Origin: an uncultured bacterium
GTDB lineage: Bacteria; Bacillota; Clostridia; Lachnospirales; Lachnospiraceae
Assembly: GCA_937893485.1 (NCBI GenBank)
Contig: CALBJL010000100.1
Coordinates: forward strand, 1-45,491
Reading direction: 5' to 3'
Length of the DNA stretch: 45,491 bases
Part shown: one piece after another, positions 25,897 to 34,081 of the stretch
Numbering within the stretch: the first letter of the stretch is position 1
How the letters are laid out: each line of letters begins with the position of its first letter
Translations under genes and position numbers: made by a program
The notes under the pieces: generated by a model
Databases searched by the model: none
What the model saw: only the letters and a program-made list of their open reading frames with translations
What the model was told of the DNA's origin: nothing

Positions 25897-26906
25897 TTCA
25901 TATCCCTCGTACTTTCCCTGACTGTTAGCGTGACCGGCAGCACGATTTTTGCCTCGCACGCCTCTCCGTCCCGCATTGCCTCGATACATTCAATCGCCGT
26001 CCGCGCCCGAAGCGCTGCATCCTGATGAATCGTTGTCAGAAGCGGCACACTCTCCCTGCTCGCCCCATTGTCATCAAAGCCTATGATCTGGATATCCTCC
26101 GGCACGCGCCAGCCTTTTTCCTGCACAAATCTCATAAAGTCCAGCGCATAATAATCCGAAACCGCAAAAACGACAGTGACCTCTAAGACGCGCAGACACT
26201 CCAGCCTCTGCTCATAAAATTCCCGCCTTTCACGCATCGTAGCGGGGATCTGCCACCGGATCACAGTGCCCGGCTCAAATGCCTCGCCAAAGCCGTCCAT
26301 CCGCTCTTTTTCCATGCAGATATCGTTATCCGCCAGACACAACGCTTTCCGGTGCCCCAGATTTTTTGCATATTCCCCTGCCTGATACCCACCGTCAAAA
26401 TGGTCAATCACCAGATTGACGATCCGTGACCGGCTCTCAAAATAACCGTCGTAAACCACAAAGGAAATCCGCATCTGATCGCGCAGCTTTTCATAATCGG
26501 CCTCACAAAATCCCATGAGAATCAGTCCATCCATGTTCCACATTGAAGCAAAAACCGGTATCTCATCAATCGCTTTTGTCGTCTTAACCATGAGGAAATA
26601 TCCCTTTTCATTTACTTCGTGCGAGAGCGCATTCAAAGATGCCATCACAAATCCATCCTCTAACACACGCCCCTCATACTTCACGTTATCGTCTATGATG
26701 ACACCGATGATCCTCGAATTGTTCTGCGCCAGCAAAATTCCCGCCATATTGGGAATGTAACCGGAATCCTGCAATTCCTGCTGTACACGTTTGACCGTCT
26801 CATCCGAAACCTTATTTACTTTTCCATGAATCACATTGGAGATTGTCGCCGTACTAAGCCCCAGCTTATCGGCGATATCCGTGAGTCGAACTCTGCCGTA
26901 TTCCAT
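25893..26906 (-). CDS. LacI-family transcriptional regulator
   Basis: About 337 residues: an N-terminal helix-turn-helix (VRLTDIADKLGLSTATISNVIHGK) and hinge, followed by a periplasmic-binding-protein-like effector domain. Family members bind palindromic operators and respond to sugars or nucleosides. ATG 26906 is favoured because LacI proteins start close to the helix-turn-helix; GGAAGGG lies 12 bases upstream, somewhat far. ATG 26918 or 26927 are alternatives with worse spacing. The gene is coupled to the MATE pseudogene, which suggests it once controlled that transporter. Confidence 0.88.
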   Translation of the reverse strand: MEYGRVRLTDIADKLGLSTATISNVIHGKVNKVSDETVKRVQQELQDSGYIPNMAGILLAQNNSRIIGVIIDDNVKYEGRVLEDGFVMASLNALSHEVNEKGYFLMVKTTKAIDEIPVFASMWNMDGLILMGFCEADYEKLRDQMRISFVVYDGYFESRSRIVNLVIDHFDGGYQAGEYAKNLGHRKALCLADNDICMEKERMDGFGEAFEPGTVIRWQIPATMRERREFYEQRLECLRVLEVTVVFAVSDYYALDFMRFVQEKGWRVPEDIQIIGFDDNGASRESVPLLTTIHQDAALRARTAIECIEAMRDGEACEAKIVLPVTLTVRESTRDMK

Positions 26907-26944
26907 GCAACCAACCATCCCTTCCATATCCCTTGGATACTATT

Positions 26945-26973
26945 ATGGTATCGCAGGAATACGGAAGAATCAA
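26945..26973 (-). promoter_or_regulatory. possible promoter of the LacI-type gene
   Basis: On the minus strand TTGATT and TACCAT are separated by 17 bases, about 40 bases upstream of the preferred start. A second -10-like hexamer CATAAT overlaps. Moderate-to-weak match. Confidence 0.4.
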
Positions 26974-27049
26974 CGGTTAAGCGCATAACCAGTCACAAAA
27001 TCCGACACCTAGATTTGGTAATTTTTGACATATAGAATAAAAATGCTGT

Positions 27050-28171
27050 TTAGTTTTTTTCAAATTCTCCTGCAACCGCCTGTAACAGCTCCCTGATTTC
27101 CAGATGCTGTGGGCAGACCTTTTCACACTTGCCACAACGGATGCACTCGCTCGCCTTTCCGTTGTGCACGGTGTGCACCTGACCGTAATAATAGTCTGCA
27201 TTCCAGTCATGGAACACGGTCTTTGCATTCATGCACGCAAACAGATCCGGTATGGAAATGTGCTTCGGACAGCCGTCCACACAGTAGCGGCACGCCGTAC
27301 AGGGGATCATATGCTTGGAATGGAAAACGTCCGCCACCTCTTTGACCGCTGCCAGCTCGTTCCCATCCAGCGGCTTGAAATCCTTCATATAGCTCAGATT
27401 ATCTTCCATCTGCCCGAGATTGCTCATACCGGAAAGCACCATCATCACGCCGTCAAAGCTGGCTGCAAAACGCACAGCGTAGCTCGCAGTGCTGCCGCCG
27501 CCCAGATCGTCCAGAATCTGTTTTGCATCCTCCGGCAGATTCACGAGGTTTCCACCCTTGACCGGCTCCATGATGATCACGGGTTTGTTATATTTCCGGC
27601 AGACCTCATAGCATTTTCTGCTCTGTACCGCAGGATCTTCGTAGTCCACATAATTGAACTGGATCTGTACGACCTCGATCTGCGGGTATTCCTGTAAAAT
27701 CTCCCCAAGTACCTCCGGTCTGTCATGGAAAGAGATTCCAAAGTGACGGATCTTTCCCTCTGCCTTCAGCTCCAACGCCGTCTCATACGCATGGCATTTT
27801 TTAAAATGTGCAAAAATGTCCTTTGACTGCGCGTGCATCAGATAAAAATCAAAATAAGTGACTCCGCATGCCTCCAGCTGGCTGTCAAAAAACGGACGAA
27901 TGTCCTCCTGTTTATTGAAATAGGGCATCGTCAGCTTATCTGTCAGGATATACTCCTCACGTTTATGTCTGCTCGTGAGGCATTCCTTAATCGCCAGCTC
28001 GCTTGCCCCGCTCAGATACCCGTGCGCGGTGTCAAAATAGTTAAAGCCCTGCTCCAGAAACAAATCCACCATCTTTGATGTCTGTGCGAGATCCACATCC
28101 GTGCCGTTCTCCATCATCGGAAGTCTCATGCAGCCAAAGCCAAAATTTTTCTTTACTCCGTCAAAATACAT
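27050..28171 (-). CDS. aldo/keto reductase with C-terminal ferredoxin domain
   Basis: A 373-residue protein. Residues 1-270 form the TIM-barrel reductase (GFGCMRLP, the FDTAHGYL region with catalytic Asp-Tyr, LMHAQS, GISFHD). Residues about 290-365 hold two 4Fe-4S sites, CTACRYCVDGCP and CIRCGKCEKVCP (both Cx2Cx2Cx3CP). This class is common in anaerobes; electron donor and substrate are not known. The ATG has a GAGGAGGAG site and is preceded by an unusual promoter at 28207-28237. It lies 58 bases downstream of the SDR gene. Confidence 0.92.
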   Translation of the reverse strand: MYFDGVKKNFGFGCMRLPMMENGTDVDLAQTSKMVDLFLEQGFNYFDTAHGYLSGASELAIKECLTSRHKREEYILTDKLTMPYFNKQEDIRPFFDSQLEACGVTYFDFYLMHAQSKDIFAHFKKCHAYETALELKAEGKIRHFGISFHDRPEVLGEILQEYPQIEVVQIQFNYVDYEDPAVQSRKCYEVCRKYNKPVIIMEPVKGGNLVNLPEDAKQILDDLGGGSTASYAVRFAASFDGVMMVLSGMSNLGQMEDNLSYMKDFKPLDGNELAAVKEVADVFHSKHMIPCTACRYCVDGCPKHISIPDLFACMNAKTVFHDWNADYYYGQVHTVHNGKASECIRCGKCEKVCPQHLEIRELLQAVAGEFEKN

Positions 28172-28206
28172 ATCTTCTCCTCCTCAGGCAATAAAGATTT
28201 TCTTTT

Positions 28207-28237
28207 ATTGTACAACCTAAAGTCGGACTTTAGTCAA
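28207..28237 (-). promoter_or_regulatory. MerR-type promoter/operator of the aldo/keto reductase gene
   Basis: On the minus strand TTGACT (28237-28232) and TACAAT (28212-28207) are separated by 19 bases. The spacer holds most of the inverted repeat CTAAAGTC-n-GACTTTAG (28217-28233). A 19-base spacer with a centred dyad is the hallmark of MerR-family activated promoters. The repeat overlaps the stop codon of the SDR gene. No MerR gene is present in the window. Confidence 0.75.
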
Positions 28238-29075
28238 TACCTTTTTCCGGTTTTAACGGACCGTAAAAATAGCTGGAGGTCGCACCGCCATCGATCAGAA
28301 ATGTCGATCCGGTAATAAATGCGCCTTTCTCACTCATCAGAAGCTCTGCCACATTTGCGACTTCGTCTGCGGTTCCAGGTCGTCCCGCAGGACATTTTGC
28401 AAACATATTTTTGTAAAAATCCCCGCGCGGGCCGTGGAACTCATCGATCGCGAGCGGTGTCACGATGATTCCCGGTGCGATCGCATTCAGCCGCGCCCCG
28501 CGTCTGCCCCACGGGACGGACTGTGCCATCACACGCTTCTCGTTACATCTTTTTGCCAGCTGATAGGCGTGAAGGGTATCTTTGATATTTTCCGGCTGTA
28601 AAATCTCAAGGTTTAATAATTCTTCGGTGGGTGTTGTTGCAAGCGCTGCATCCTCCTCCGCCGACAGCTGTGGCATTCTCCATCCGGACTGGCTCGATAT
28701 CGTGACACCCACACCGCCCTCTGCGATGACAGTTCCAACTTCTTCGAGTAAAACCGCCGTTCCGTACAGATCGACCTTTAAAATTGCCTTAACCGGAGCC
28801 TGACTCGGAGATACGCCCGCACCGTTTATAAGCATTTTGATCTCACCGTATTTCTGCGCTTTTGCAATCAGGCTTTTTATGGATTCTCTGGATGAAAGAT
28901 CCATCTCTATCGGTTCTACATCATAGCCTGCCGCATTCATGACCGCTGCAATCGTATTTGCATTTTCGATATTTTTATCTCCCATCACGATTTTCTTTCC
29001 ATAACCCATTCTTCTCGCGATCGCAATCGAAATCTGTCCCGCTCCGGTGACAATCATCACATCTTTGTTTTTCAT
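28230..29075 (-). CDS. short-chain dehydrogenase/reductase
   Basis: A protein of 281 residues with a Rossmann fold. The N-terminal cofactor site reads VTGAGQISIAIARR; NGAG lies in the middle and the C-terminus has GSTFLIDGG. The usual catalytic Tyr-x-x-x-Lys is seen as YQLAK. ATG 29075 is chosen because AGGAGG lies 9 bases upstream; a reading from 29147 has no ribosome site. It is divergent from the LysR-type gene at 29238 and upstream of the aldo/keto reductase. Substrate unknown. Confidence 0.88.
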   Translation of the reverse strand: MKNKDVMIVTGAGQISIAIARRMGYGKKIVMGDKNIENANTIAAVMNAAGYDVEPIEMDLSSRESIKSLIAKAQKYGEIKMLINGAGVSPSQAPVKAILKVDLYGTAVLLEEVGTVIAEGGVGVTISSQSGWRMPQLSAEEDAALATTPTEELLNLEILQPENIKDTLHAYQLAKRCNEKRVMAQSVPWGRRGARLNAIAPGIIVTPLAIDEFHGPRGDFYKNMFAKCPAGRPGTADEVANVAELLMSEKGAFITGSTFLIDGGATSSYFYGPLKPEKGID

Positions 29076-29182
29076 ATGATCCTGCCTCCTACTCTGCATT
29101 TTCTTTGCCCAGATAAAATCATTCTTATCTGATTTCAGCATAGCCAATCGCCAGCGTCCAATCTATTCTTTCTGCTTTCGTC

Positions 29183-29212
29183 ATTGATTAGTTACGCTAA
29201 TCAATATATAAT
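29183..29212 (+). promoter_or_regulatory. lysR promoter with overlapping operator
   Basis: ATTGATTAG and CTAATCAAT form a perfect 9-base inverted repeat around TTACG (29183-29205). TTGATT (29185-29190) and TATAAT (29207-29212), 16 bases apart, form a good sigma-A promoter for the LysR-type gene. The repeat contains the T-N11-A pattern typical of LysR operators and covers the -35 box, so self-repression and control of the divergent SDR gene are likely. Confidence 0.7.
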
Positions 29213-29237
29213 AGAAGAAAAACGCAGGAGGCTCCCT

Positions 29238-30122
29238 ATGCTGTTACGGCAAATAGAATATTTACAGGCAGTCATTGAAAACGGAAATTTTTATCTGGCG
29301 GCAGAACAATGCCATGTCTCCCAGTCTGCCATCTCCCAGCAGATCAAAAAGCTCGAGGACGAGCTGGGCGTGCGGCTGCTGGAACGGCACAACCGCACGT
29401 TTTCCCTGACTCCCGCTGGGGAACATTTTTACCGGAAAAGCCTGATTCTGTCGGACGATCTGCGCCGGCTCATCCGCGAAACCAGAACGCTTGCAGATAA
29501 CGGCCGCGCCACGTTACGGATCGGTTATTATAAGGGATATCACGGAAATGAATTGTCGGAGGCGATCGCCTCTTTTTCGGAAAAACATCCGTCCGTGGAT
29601 GTACAGATCACGGCGGGCAGCCATGAAGAACTCTATCACGCAATGGAAAAGCGCACACTCGATCTGGCATTAAACGACCAGCGGCGCGCCTTTTCCGATG
29701 CCTACAACAACGAAATACTGGCCGAAAGCAGAATCTTTATTGAACTATCCTCCAAGCATCCGCTCAGCAGACGCCCGCAGCTCGACATCGCAGATCTGAA
29801 AAACATTCCCTGTATCCTCGTCATCAATCCCGCCGGACAGCAGGAGGAACAGAACTATTACGAGACGATCATCGGTCTGCAGGGCGAGTTTCTGTTTGCC
29901 GATACGATGCAGGAAGCCCGGCTGAAAATCATCACCGGACAGGGCTATCTACCGGTGGATATCATCGGGGAACAGGTCTGGTTTGATACTACCGTCAGCC
30001 GGATTCCGCTCATGAGAAATGCGCAGCCGGTCAGAAAAACCTACTGCGCATTCTGGAAAAAAGATAACTCCGGATACTATATTGAAGAATTTGCCGAACT
30101 GCTGAAAGAGTGTTTCTCCTGA
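29238..30122 (+). CDS. LysR-family transcriptional regulator
   Basis: A protein of 294 residues. The N-terminal winged helix-turn-helix (LLRQIEYLQAVIENGNFYLAAEQCHVSQSAISQQIKKLE) is diagnostic; the rest is the effector-binding domain. ATG 29238 is chosen because AGGAGG lies 6 bases upstream. It is divergent from the SDR/aldo-keto reductase genes, its probable targets. The effector cannot be told from sequence. Confidence 0.92.
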   Translation: MLLRQIEYLQAVIENGNFYLAAEQCHVSQSAISQQIKKLEDELGVRLLERHNRTFSLTPAGEHFYRKSLILSDDLRRLIRETRTLADNGRATLRIGYYKGYHGNELSEAIASFSEKHPSVDVQITAGSHEELYHAMEKRTLDLALNDQRRAFSDAYNNEILAESRIFIELSSKHPLSRRPQLDIADLKNIPCILVINPAGQQEEQNYYETIIGLQGEFLFADTMQEARLKIITGQGYLPVDIIGEQVWFDTTVSRIPLMRNAQPVRKTYCAFWKKDNSGYYIEEFAELLKECFS

Positions 30123-30198
30123 CAGATGCTACCTACGGAGGGTAGAGATGCGGCGCTGCGGAGTCTGTCCCCTATTCCCCATATCCATATGAAAACAC

Positions 30199-30687
30199 TT
30201 ATATTTCAGTGTGTTTAATTTCTGCGTGAAGTACCTGTCCGTCCTCTATTTCCACAACTGCATAGGTACTTCGTGTCGGCGAATGATAACCGGTAAAACT
30301 TCCCGGATTTACAAATGTCATGCCATCTGTCTCATGAATTTCTGCCCGATGTGTATGACCATAACAGACCAACTGCGCACCCTGCTTTCCTGCCTCATAC
30401 TCCAGTACCGAGCATCCCTGTTTCACAGCATGCTTATGCCCATGTACAGCAAAAATCTCTACACCCTCCAAAGCAAACCGTGCAGCCTGCCGTAAAGGCA
30501 GAAAATCACAATTTCCCTTCAAATATACAGATGCCATCAGGGGCGGCAGCAATCGCTCATACTCCGATTTGGAGCGCTCACCGTCTCCGCAATGCAAAAA
30601 TAAATCAAATGGCATCTCCCGATCAATCACTTCCCGTAATTGATGTGTGTATCCATGATTATCTGAAATCACTAATATTTTCTTCAA
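30199..30687 (-). CDS. YfcE/MJ0936-type metallophosphoesterase
   Basis: A 162-residue small phosphodiesterase. Metal-ligand motifs occur in order: SDNHG, HCGDGE, LKGNCD, VHGHK and YGHTHR, then NPGS. Members cleave phosphodiesters in vitro; the physiological substrate is unknown. The start is a TTG (TTG AAG AAA) with GGTGGAG 4 bases before it; no in-frame ATG fits better. It converges with the LysR gene; the 76 bases between hold only a weak hairpin without a T-run. Confidence 0.88.
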   Translation of the reverse strand: MKKILVISDNHGYTHQLREVIDREMPFDLFLHCGDGERSKSEYERLLPPLMASVYLKGNCDFLPLRQAARFALEGVEIFAVHGHKHAVKQGCSVLEYEAGKQGAQLVCYGHTHRAEIHETDGMTFVNPGSFTGYHSPTRSTYAVVEIEDGQVLHAEIKHTEI

Positions 30688-30730
30688 CTGTCTCCACCTG
30701 CTAACCTTATCAATAGAATTCTTTCAGAAT

Positions 30731-30773
30731 AAAAAGAAGAGACAGAATCCTTTGCACACATGCCTCTGTCTCT
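30731..30773 (-). terminator. intrinsic terminator after prfA
   Basis: AGAGACAGA (30738-30746) and TCTGTCTCT (30765-30773) form a perfect 9-bp stem; on the minus strand it is followed by TCTTTTTATT. It lies just beyond the prfA stop and ends the rho-to-prfA operon. Confidence 0.8.
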
Positions 30774-30797
30774 CCATTTCTATTTTACATTGATAAT

Positions 30798-31868
30798 TTA
30801 TTCATTCATATTCGCCAGCTTTTTCGCCTGATCCGCCGCGATACATGCATCGATGATCTCCTGAATATCTCCGTTCATGATCTTGTCCAGCTTGTACAGA
30901 GTGAGGTTGATCCGGTGATCGGTCACGCGCCCCTGCGGGAAATTGTAGGTACGGATCTTCTCGGAGCGGTCTCCGGTTCCGATCTGGCTGCGGCGTGCCG
31001 CTGACTCTGCATCCTGCTGTTTTTGCAGTTCTAGGTCGTACAGCTTGGAGCGCAGTAACGCAAATGCTTTCTCCTTATTCTGAAGCTGTGACTTCTCGGT
31101 CTGGCTGTAGATTACGATTCCGGTCGGATAATGGGTCAGACGCACCGCGGAGTCCGTCGTGTTGACACACTGACCACCGTTTCCGGATGCACGCATGACA
31201 TCAATACGGATATCCTTCTCATCGATCTGGACATCCACATCCTCTGCCTCGGGCATGACTGCTACCGTACAGGTAGATGTCTGGATACGTCCCTGTGACT
31301 CAGTCTCCGGTACACGCTGCACGCGGTGTACGCCCGACTCATATTTCAATACGGAATAGGCACCAGCTCCGGTCACCATGAAGTCTACGGACTTCATACC
31401 GCCGATACCCGTCTCATCCGCTTCAAGTGTCTCCACCTTCCAGCGTCGGCTCTCCGCATAGTGTACATACATGCGATAGATCTCTGCAGCAAATAATGCA
31501 GCTTCCTCTCCACCCGCACCGGCACGGATCTCCACAATGACGTTTTTGTCATCGTTCGGATCCTTCGGCAGCAACAGGATCTTGAGCTTGTCTTCGAGCT
31601 CTGCCACATTCGCTTTCGCCTCGTTTAACTCCTCTTTGGCGAGCTCCTTCATCTCCTCGTCGCTCTCCTCATCGAGCATCACGAGCGCATCCTCGATCGC
31701 CTGCTTACTCTTTTTATATTCGCGGAATGCCTCAACGATCGGTGTGAGATCACTCTGCTCCTTCATCAGCTTACGGAAGCGGTTGGCATCGTTTGCCACA
31801 TCCGGCTCCGACAGCTCACTCATTATCTCCTCATATCGGACTAACAGATCCTCTAATTTGTCAAACAT
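30798..31868 (-). CDS. prfA: peptide chain release factor 1
   Basis: A 356-residue release factor. The GGQ motif that triggers peptide release is present (ASGNGGQCVNTTDS). The codon-recognition tripeptide in QRVPETESQG reads PET, fitting the PxT rule of RF1 rather than SPF of RF2. A Cys follows the GGQ where many RF1 proteins have His. Length and domain order are normal. The start has AAGGAG 7 bases upstream. prmC, whose product methylates the GGQ glutamine, is directly upstream with 14 bases between. Confidence 0.96.
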   Translation of the reverse strand: MFDKLEDLLVRYEEIMSELSEPDVANDANRFRKLMKEQSDLTPIVEAFREYKKSKQAIEDALVMLDEESDEEMKELAKEELNEAKANVAELEDKLKILLLPKDPNDDKNVIVEIRAGAGGEEAALFAAEIYRMYVHYAESRRWKVETLEADETGIGGMKSVDFMVTGAGAYSVLKYESGVHRVQRVPETESQGRIQTSTCTVAVMPEAEDVDVQIDEKDIRIDVMRASGNGGQCVNTTDSAVRLTHYPTGIVIYSQTEKSQLQNKEKAFALLRSKLYDLELQKQQDAESAARRSQIGTGDRSEKIRTYNFPQGRVTDHRINLTLYKLDKIMNGDIQEIIDACIAADQAKKLANMNE

Positions 31869-31882
31869 GTCTTTTCTCCTTC

Positions 31883-32725
31883 TTATTCACGGTTAGTGGA
31901 CAAATATCCTCTCACGACCCGGTCGTTTCCCGCCAGATCCTTGATCACCAGCACGCCCTCAAAACCTGCCTCATGCATCAGACGGCGCACCGCCTCGCCC
32001 TGATCATAGCCAATCTCAAAGAGCAGCCATCCGTTTTCCTTCAAATAATTCGGCGCCTCGCGTGTAATGTTCCGGTAAAAATCAAGTCCGTCCACGCCAC
32101 CGTCAAGTGCCTGCAACGGCTCAAACTGGCTCACCTCAGGCATGAGCTTTAAGATCTCCTCCTGCGCGATGTAGGGCGGATTGGAAACGATCACATCGAA
32201 CGTATCGCTCACATTGTCAAACAGGTTGCTGCGCACCCATTCCGCATCAAGCTCATGCAGCTTTGCATTCTCCTTTGCGACGAGCAGCGCCTGCTTGCTG
32301 ATGTCACTTCCCACACCTGTCACCGTGGGCGCATTTTTTAAAATACTCAGCAGCACACAGCCCGAACCGGTACACAGATCGAGCACCTTCATATTCGGCT
32401 CTACTACCTTTAGGGTCTCTTCTACAAGTGTTTCCGTATCCTGTCTGGGAATCAGCACATTGGAATTCACATGAAACGTCATTCCCATAAATTCCTGCTC
32501 CCCGGTAATATACTGCAACGGGACATGCTCCGCACGCTTTTCAAGCACACGCTCATATTCTGACAATACCTCCGGCTCCACCTCATCGCCGCTGTGCATA
32601 AAATAAAAGCTGCGGTCAATATGCGCTACCATCTCCAGTAGCAGCCATGCATCCGTTTTCGCATCGGTGATCCCTGCTGCCTGCAACAGTTTCTCACCTT
32701 TTTGCTCTGCCTCTCTGTATGTCAT
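31883..32725 (-). CDS. prmC: release factor glutamine methyltransferase
   Basis: A 280-residue SAM methyltransferase that modifies the GGQ glutamine of release factors. Motif I is DLCTGSGCVLLSIL and the catalytic NPPY sits about residue 185 (VSNPPYIAQ). The N-terminal helical domain binds the release factor. A GGAGGGAGG site precedes the ATG. It lies immediately upstream of prfA, its substrate gene. Confidence 0.96.
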   Translation of the reverse strand: MTYREAEQKGEKLLQAAGITDAKTDAWLLLEMVAHIDRSFYFMHSGDEVEPEVLSEYERVLEKRAEHVPLQYITGEQEFMGMTFHVNSNVLIPRQDTETLVEETLKVVEPNMKVLDLCTGSGCVLLSILKNAPTVTGVGSDISKQALLVAKENAKLHELDAEWVRSNLFDNVSDTFDVIVSNPPYIAQEEILKLMPEVSQFEPLQALDGGVDGLDFYRNITREAPNYLKENGWLLFEIGYDQGEAVRRLMHEAGFEGVLVIKDLAGNDRVVRGYLSTNRE

Positions 32726-32758
32726 CTGTCAGCCTCCCTCCAGATGTATCCACACCCA

Positions 32759-33682
32759 TCACTCACGTATCTCCTGCACGTAAGCCTTCCAATCAAATAC
32801 CGCCTCCACGGAGGCAATACCCACCTCGATCATATCATCGTCCGGTTCGCGCGTCGTCAGACGCTGCAATAACATACCAGGCTTGCTCAGAAGCCCGATC
32901 ACTTTTCCCTCACTGCGTCCCGCCAGACGAATCAGTTCATAAGAGATACCGGCGATCACCGGTATCAGCAAAATGCGCACAAGCACGCGCAGCAGCGGTG
33001 AATCTACCCGTATAAAAATAAACAGAATCACGCTCACCATAATCACAAAAAACAAAAAACTCGTTCCGCAGCGCTTGTGCAGTCTCGAACTTTTGCGCAC
33101 ATTTTCCACATTCAGATCCATACCGTGCTCAATGCAGTTGATGCACTTGTGCTCCGCGCCGTGATACATATAGACGCGCTGGATATCCTTCATGAGCGAG
33201 ATTCCAACCACATACGCCAGAAAAATCACCACGCGAAGGACTCCCTCCATCACGGCAATCGCCGTATCCGACCATCCGAGTCCGGCAAACAGTGTGGACA
33301 GCCAGTACGGAAGCAGCATAAAAATCGCCACCGCCAGCACGATCGACAGCGCGATCGTACCGCCCATCAGCACATGCTCCTGCTTTTCTTTCTTTGCAGC
33401 CTGCTGCTCACTCAGCTCCTTTTGTTCTTCCTCCTCGAAAAAGGACGAAGAAAACGACAGGCTGCTCATGCCGAGCACGAGTGAATCCACAAAGCTGACG
33501 ACACCGCGCACGAGCGGCAGCCGCGTCACTGCACCGTTTCCAAATATGCTTTTATATTCCTTTTTCTCAACGACGATCTCACCGTCGCTTTTACGGACAG
33601 CCACCGCATAGGTATCCTTATTTTTCATCATGACACCTTCGAGTACAGCTTGTCCGCCGATTCCTGAATATCTCATTTTCAT
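32759..33682 (-). CDS. DUF1385 membrane protein (YqhQ-like)
   Basis: A 307-residue protein with four or so membrane helices. Family signatures GGQAVLEGVMMK at the N-terminus and YHGAEHKCINCIEHG in the middle are clear. The family is widespread in Firmicutes between rpmE and prmC but its function is not established. GCAGGA precedes the start. It follows the terminator at 33697-33731, so its expression depends on readthrough or on a promoter I cannot see. Confidence 0.85.
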   Translation of the reverse strand: MKMRYSGIGGQAVLEGVMMKNKDTYAVAVRKSDGEIVVEKKEYKSIFGNGAVTRLPLVRGVVSFVDSLVLGMSSLSFSSSFFEEEEQKELSEQQAAKKEKQEHVLMGGTIALSIVLAVAIFMLLPYWLSTLFAGLGWSDTAIAVMEGVLRVVIFLAYVVGISLMKDIQRVYMYHGAEHKCINCIEHGMDLNVENVRKSSRLHKRCGTSFLFFVIMVSVILFIFIRVDSPLLRVLVRILLIPVIAGISYELIRLAGRSEGKVIGLLSKPGMLLQRLTTREPDDDMIEVGIASVEAVFDWKAYVQEIRE

Positions 33683-33696
33683 TTATTCCTGCAAAT

Positions 33697-33731
33697 GTAA
33701 AAAAGGTTGAAGCTGTAGCAACTTCAACCTT
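33697..33731 (-). terminator. intrinsic terminator downstream of rpmE
   Basis: AAGGTTGAAG (33703-33712) pairs perfectly with CTTCAACCTT (33722-33731). On the minus strand the stem is followed by a T run. It stands between rpmE and the DUF1385 gene, inside an otherwise continuous operon, and is expected to reduce expression of the genes below. Confidence 0.75.
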
Positions 33732-33744
33732 AGTTCCCATGTGA

Positions 33745-33945
33745 TTATTTCATGCCGTATTTCTTGTTGAACTGCTCAATACGTCCGCGTGCCTGGTTCG
33801 CTTTCTGCTGTCCTGTGTAGAACGGATGGCACTTAGAACAAATCTCAACATGGATTTCCTTCTTTGTAGAACCTGTTACGAATGTGTTGCCACAGTTGCA
33901 TGTAACGGTTGCCTCATAGTATTCGGGCTGGATCTCTGTCTGCAT
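33745..33945 (-). CDS. rpmE: 50S ribosomal protein L31
   Basis: A 66-residue protein: L31 of the zinc-binding type, with a first Cys pair in TCNCGNTF and a second in CSKCHPFYTG. ATG 33945 is chosen because GAGGTG lies 6 bases upstream and the protein then starts MQTEIQPEYYEAT, as in its family; an earlier ATG at 33996 adds 17 residues lying in the leader. It has its own promoter at 34047-34075 and a terminator directly after it. Confidence 0.95.
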   Translation of the reverse strand: MQTEIQPEYYEATVTCNCGNTFVTGSTKKEIHVEICSKCHPFYTGQQKANQARGRIEQFNKKYGMK

Positions 33946-34040
33946 CTTTTTCACCTCACTACTCGAAATATTATCTAAAAATCTATCTATGTTCATATCT
34001 GTAAATGAACGTTCTATGTCTGTCGCATTCTCACAACAGC
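33946..34040 (-). promoter_or_regulatory. rpmE 5' leader
   Basis: About 95 bases lie between the predicted start of transcription and the rpmE start codon. They include the short hairpin GTTCAT/ATGAAC and run up to the ribosome site. L31 leaders that bind their own protein are known in Firmicutes; whether this is one is inference and I cannot confirm the consensus. Confidence 0.35.
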
Positions 34041-34046
34041 TTATTT

Positions 34047-34075
34047 ATTGTAGCATAACGAATTATGTAATGCAA
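34047..34075 (-). promoter_or_regulatory. rpmE promoter
   Basis: On the minus strand TTGCAT and TACAAT are separated by exactly 17 bases, immediately after the rho stop at 34082. A strong sigma-A match, giving rpmE expression independent of rho. Confidence 0.75.
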
Positions 34076-34081
34076 GCATTT

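Noticed and set aside
30123..30198. Hairpin CTACC-N7-GGTAG between the convergent LysR and phosphoesterase genes as a terminator.
   Set aside because: A 5-bp stem without a T run on either strand; too weak to call.
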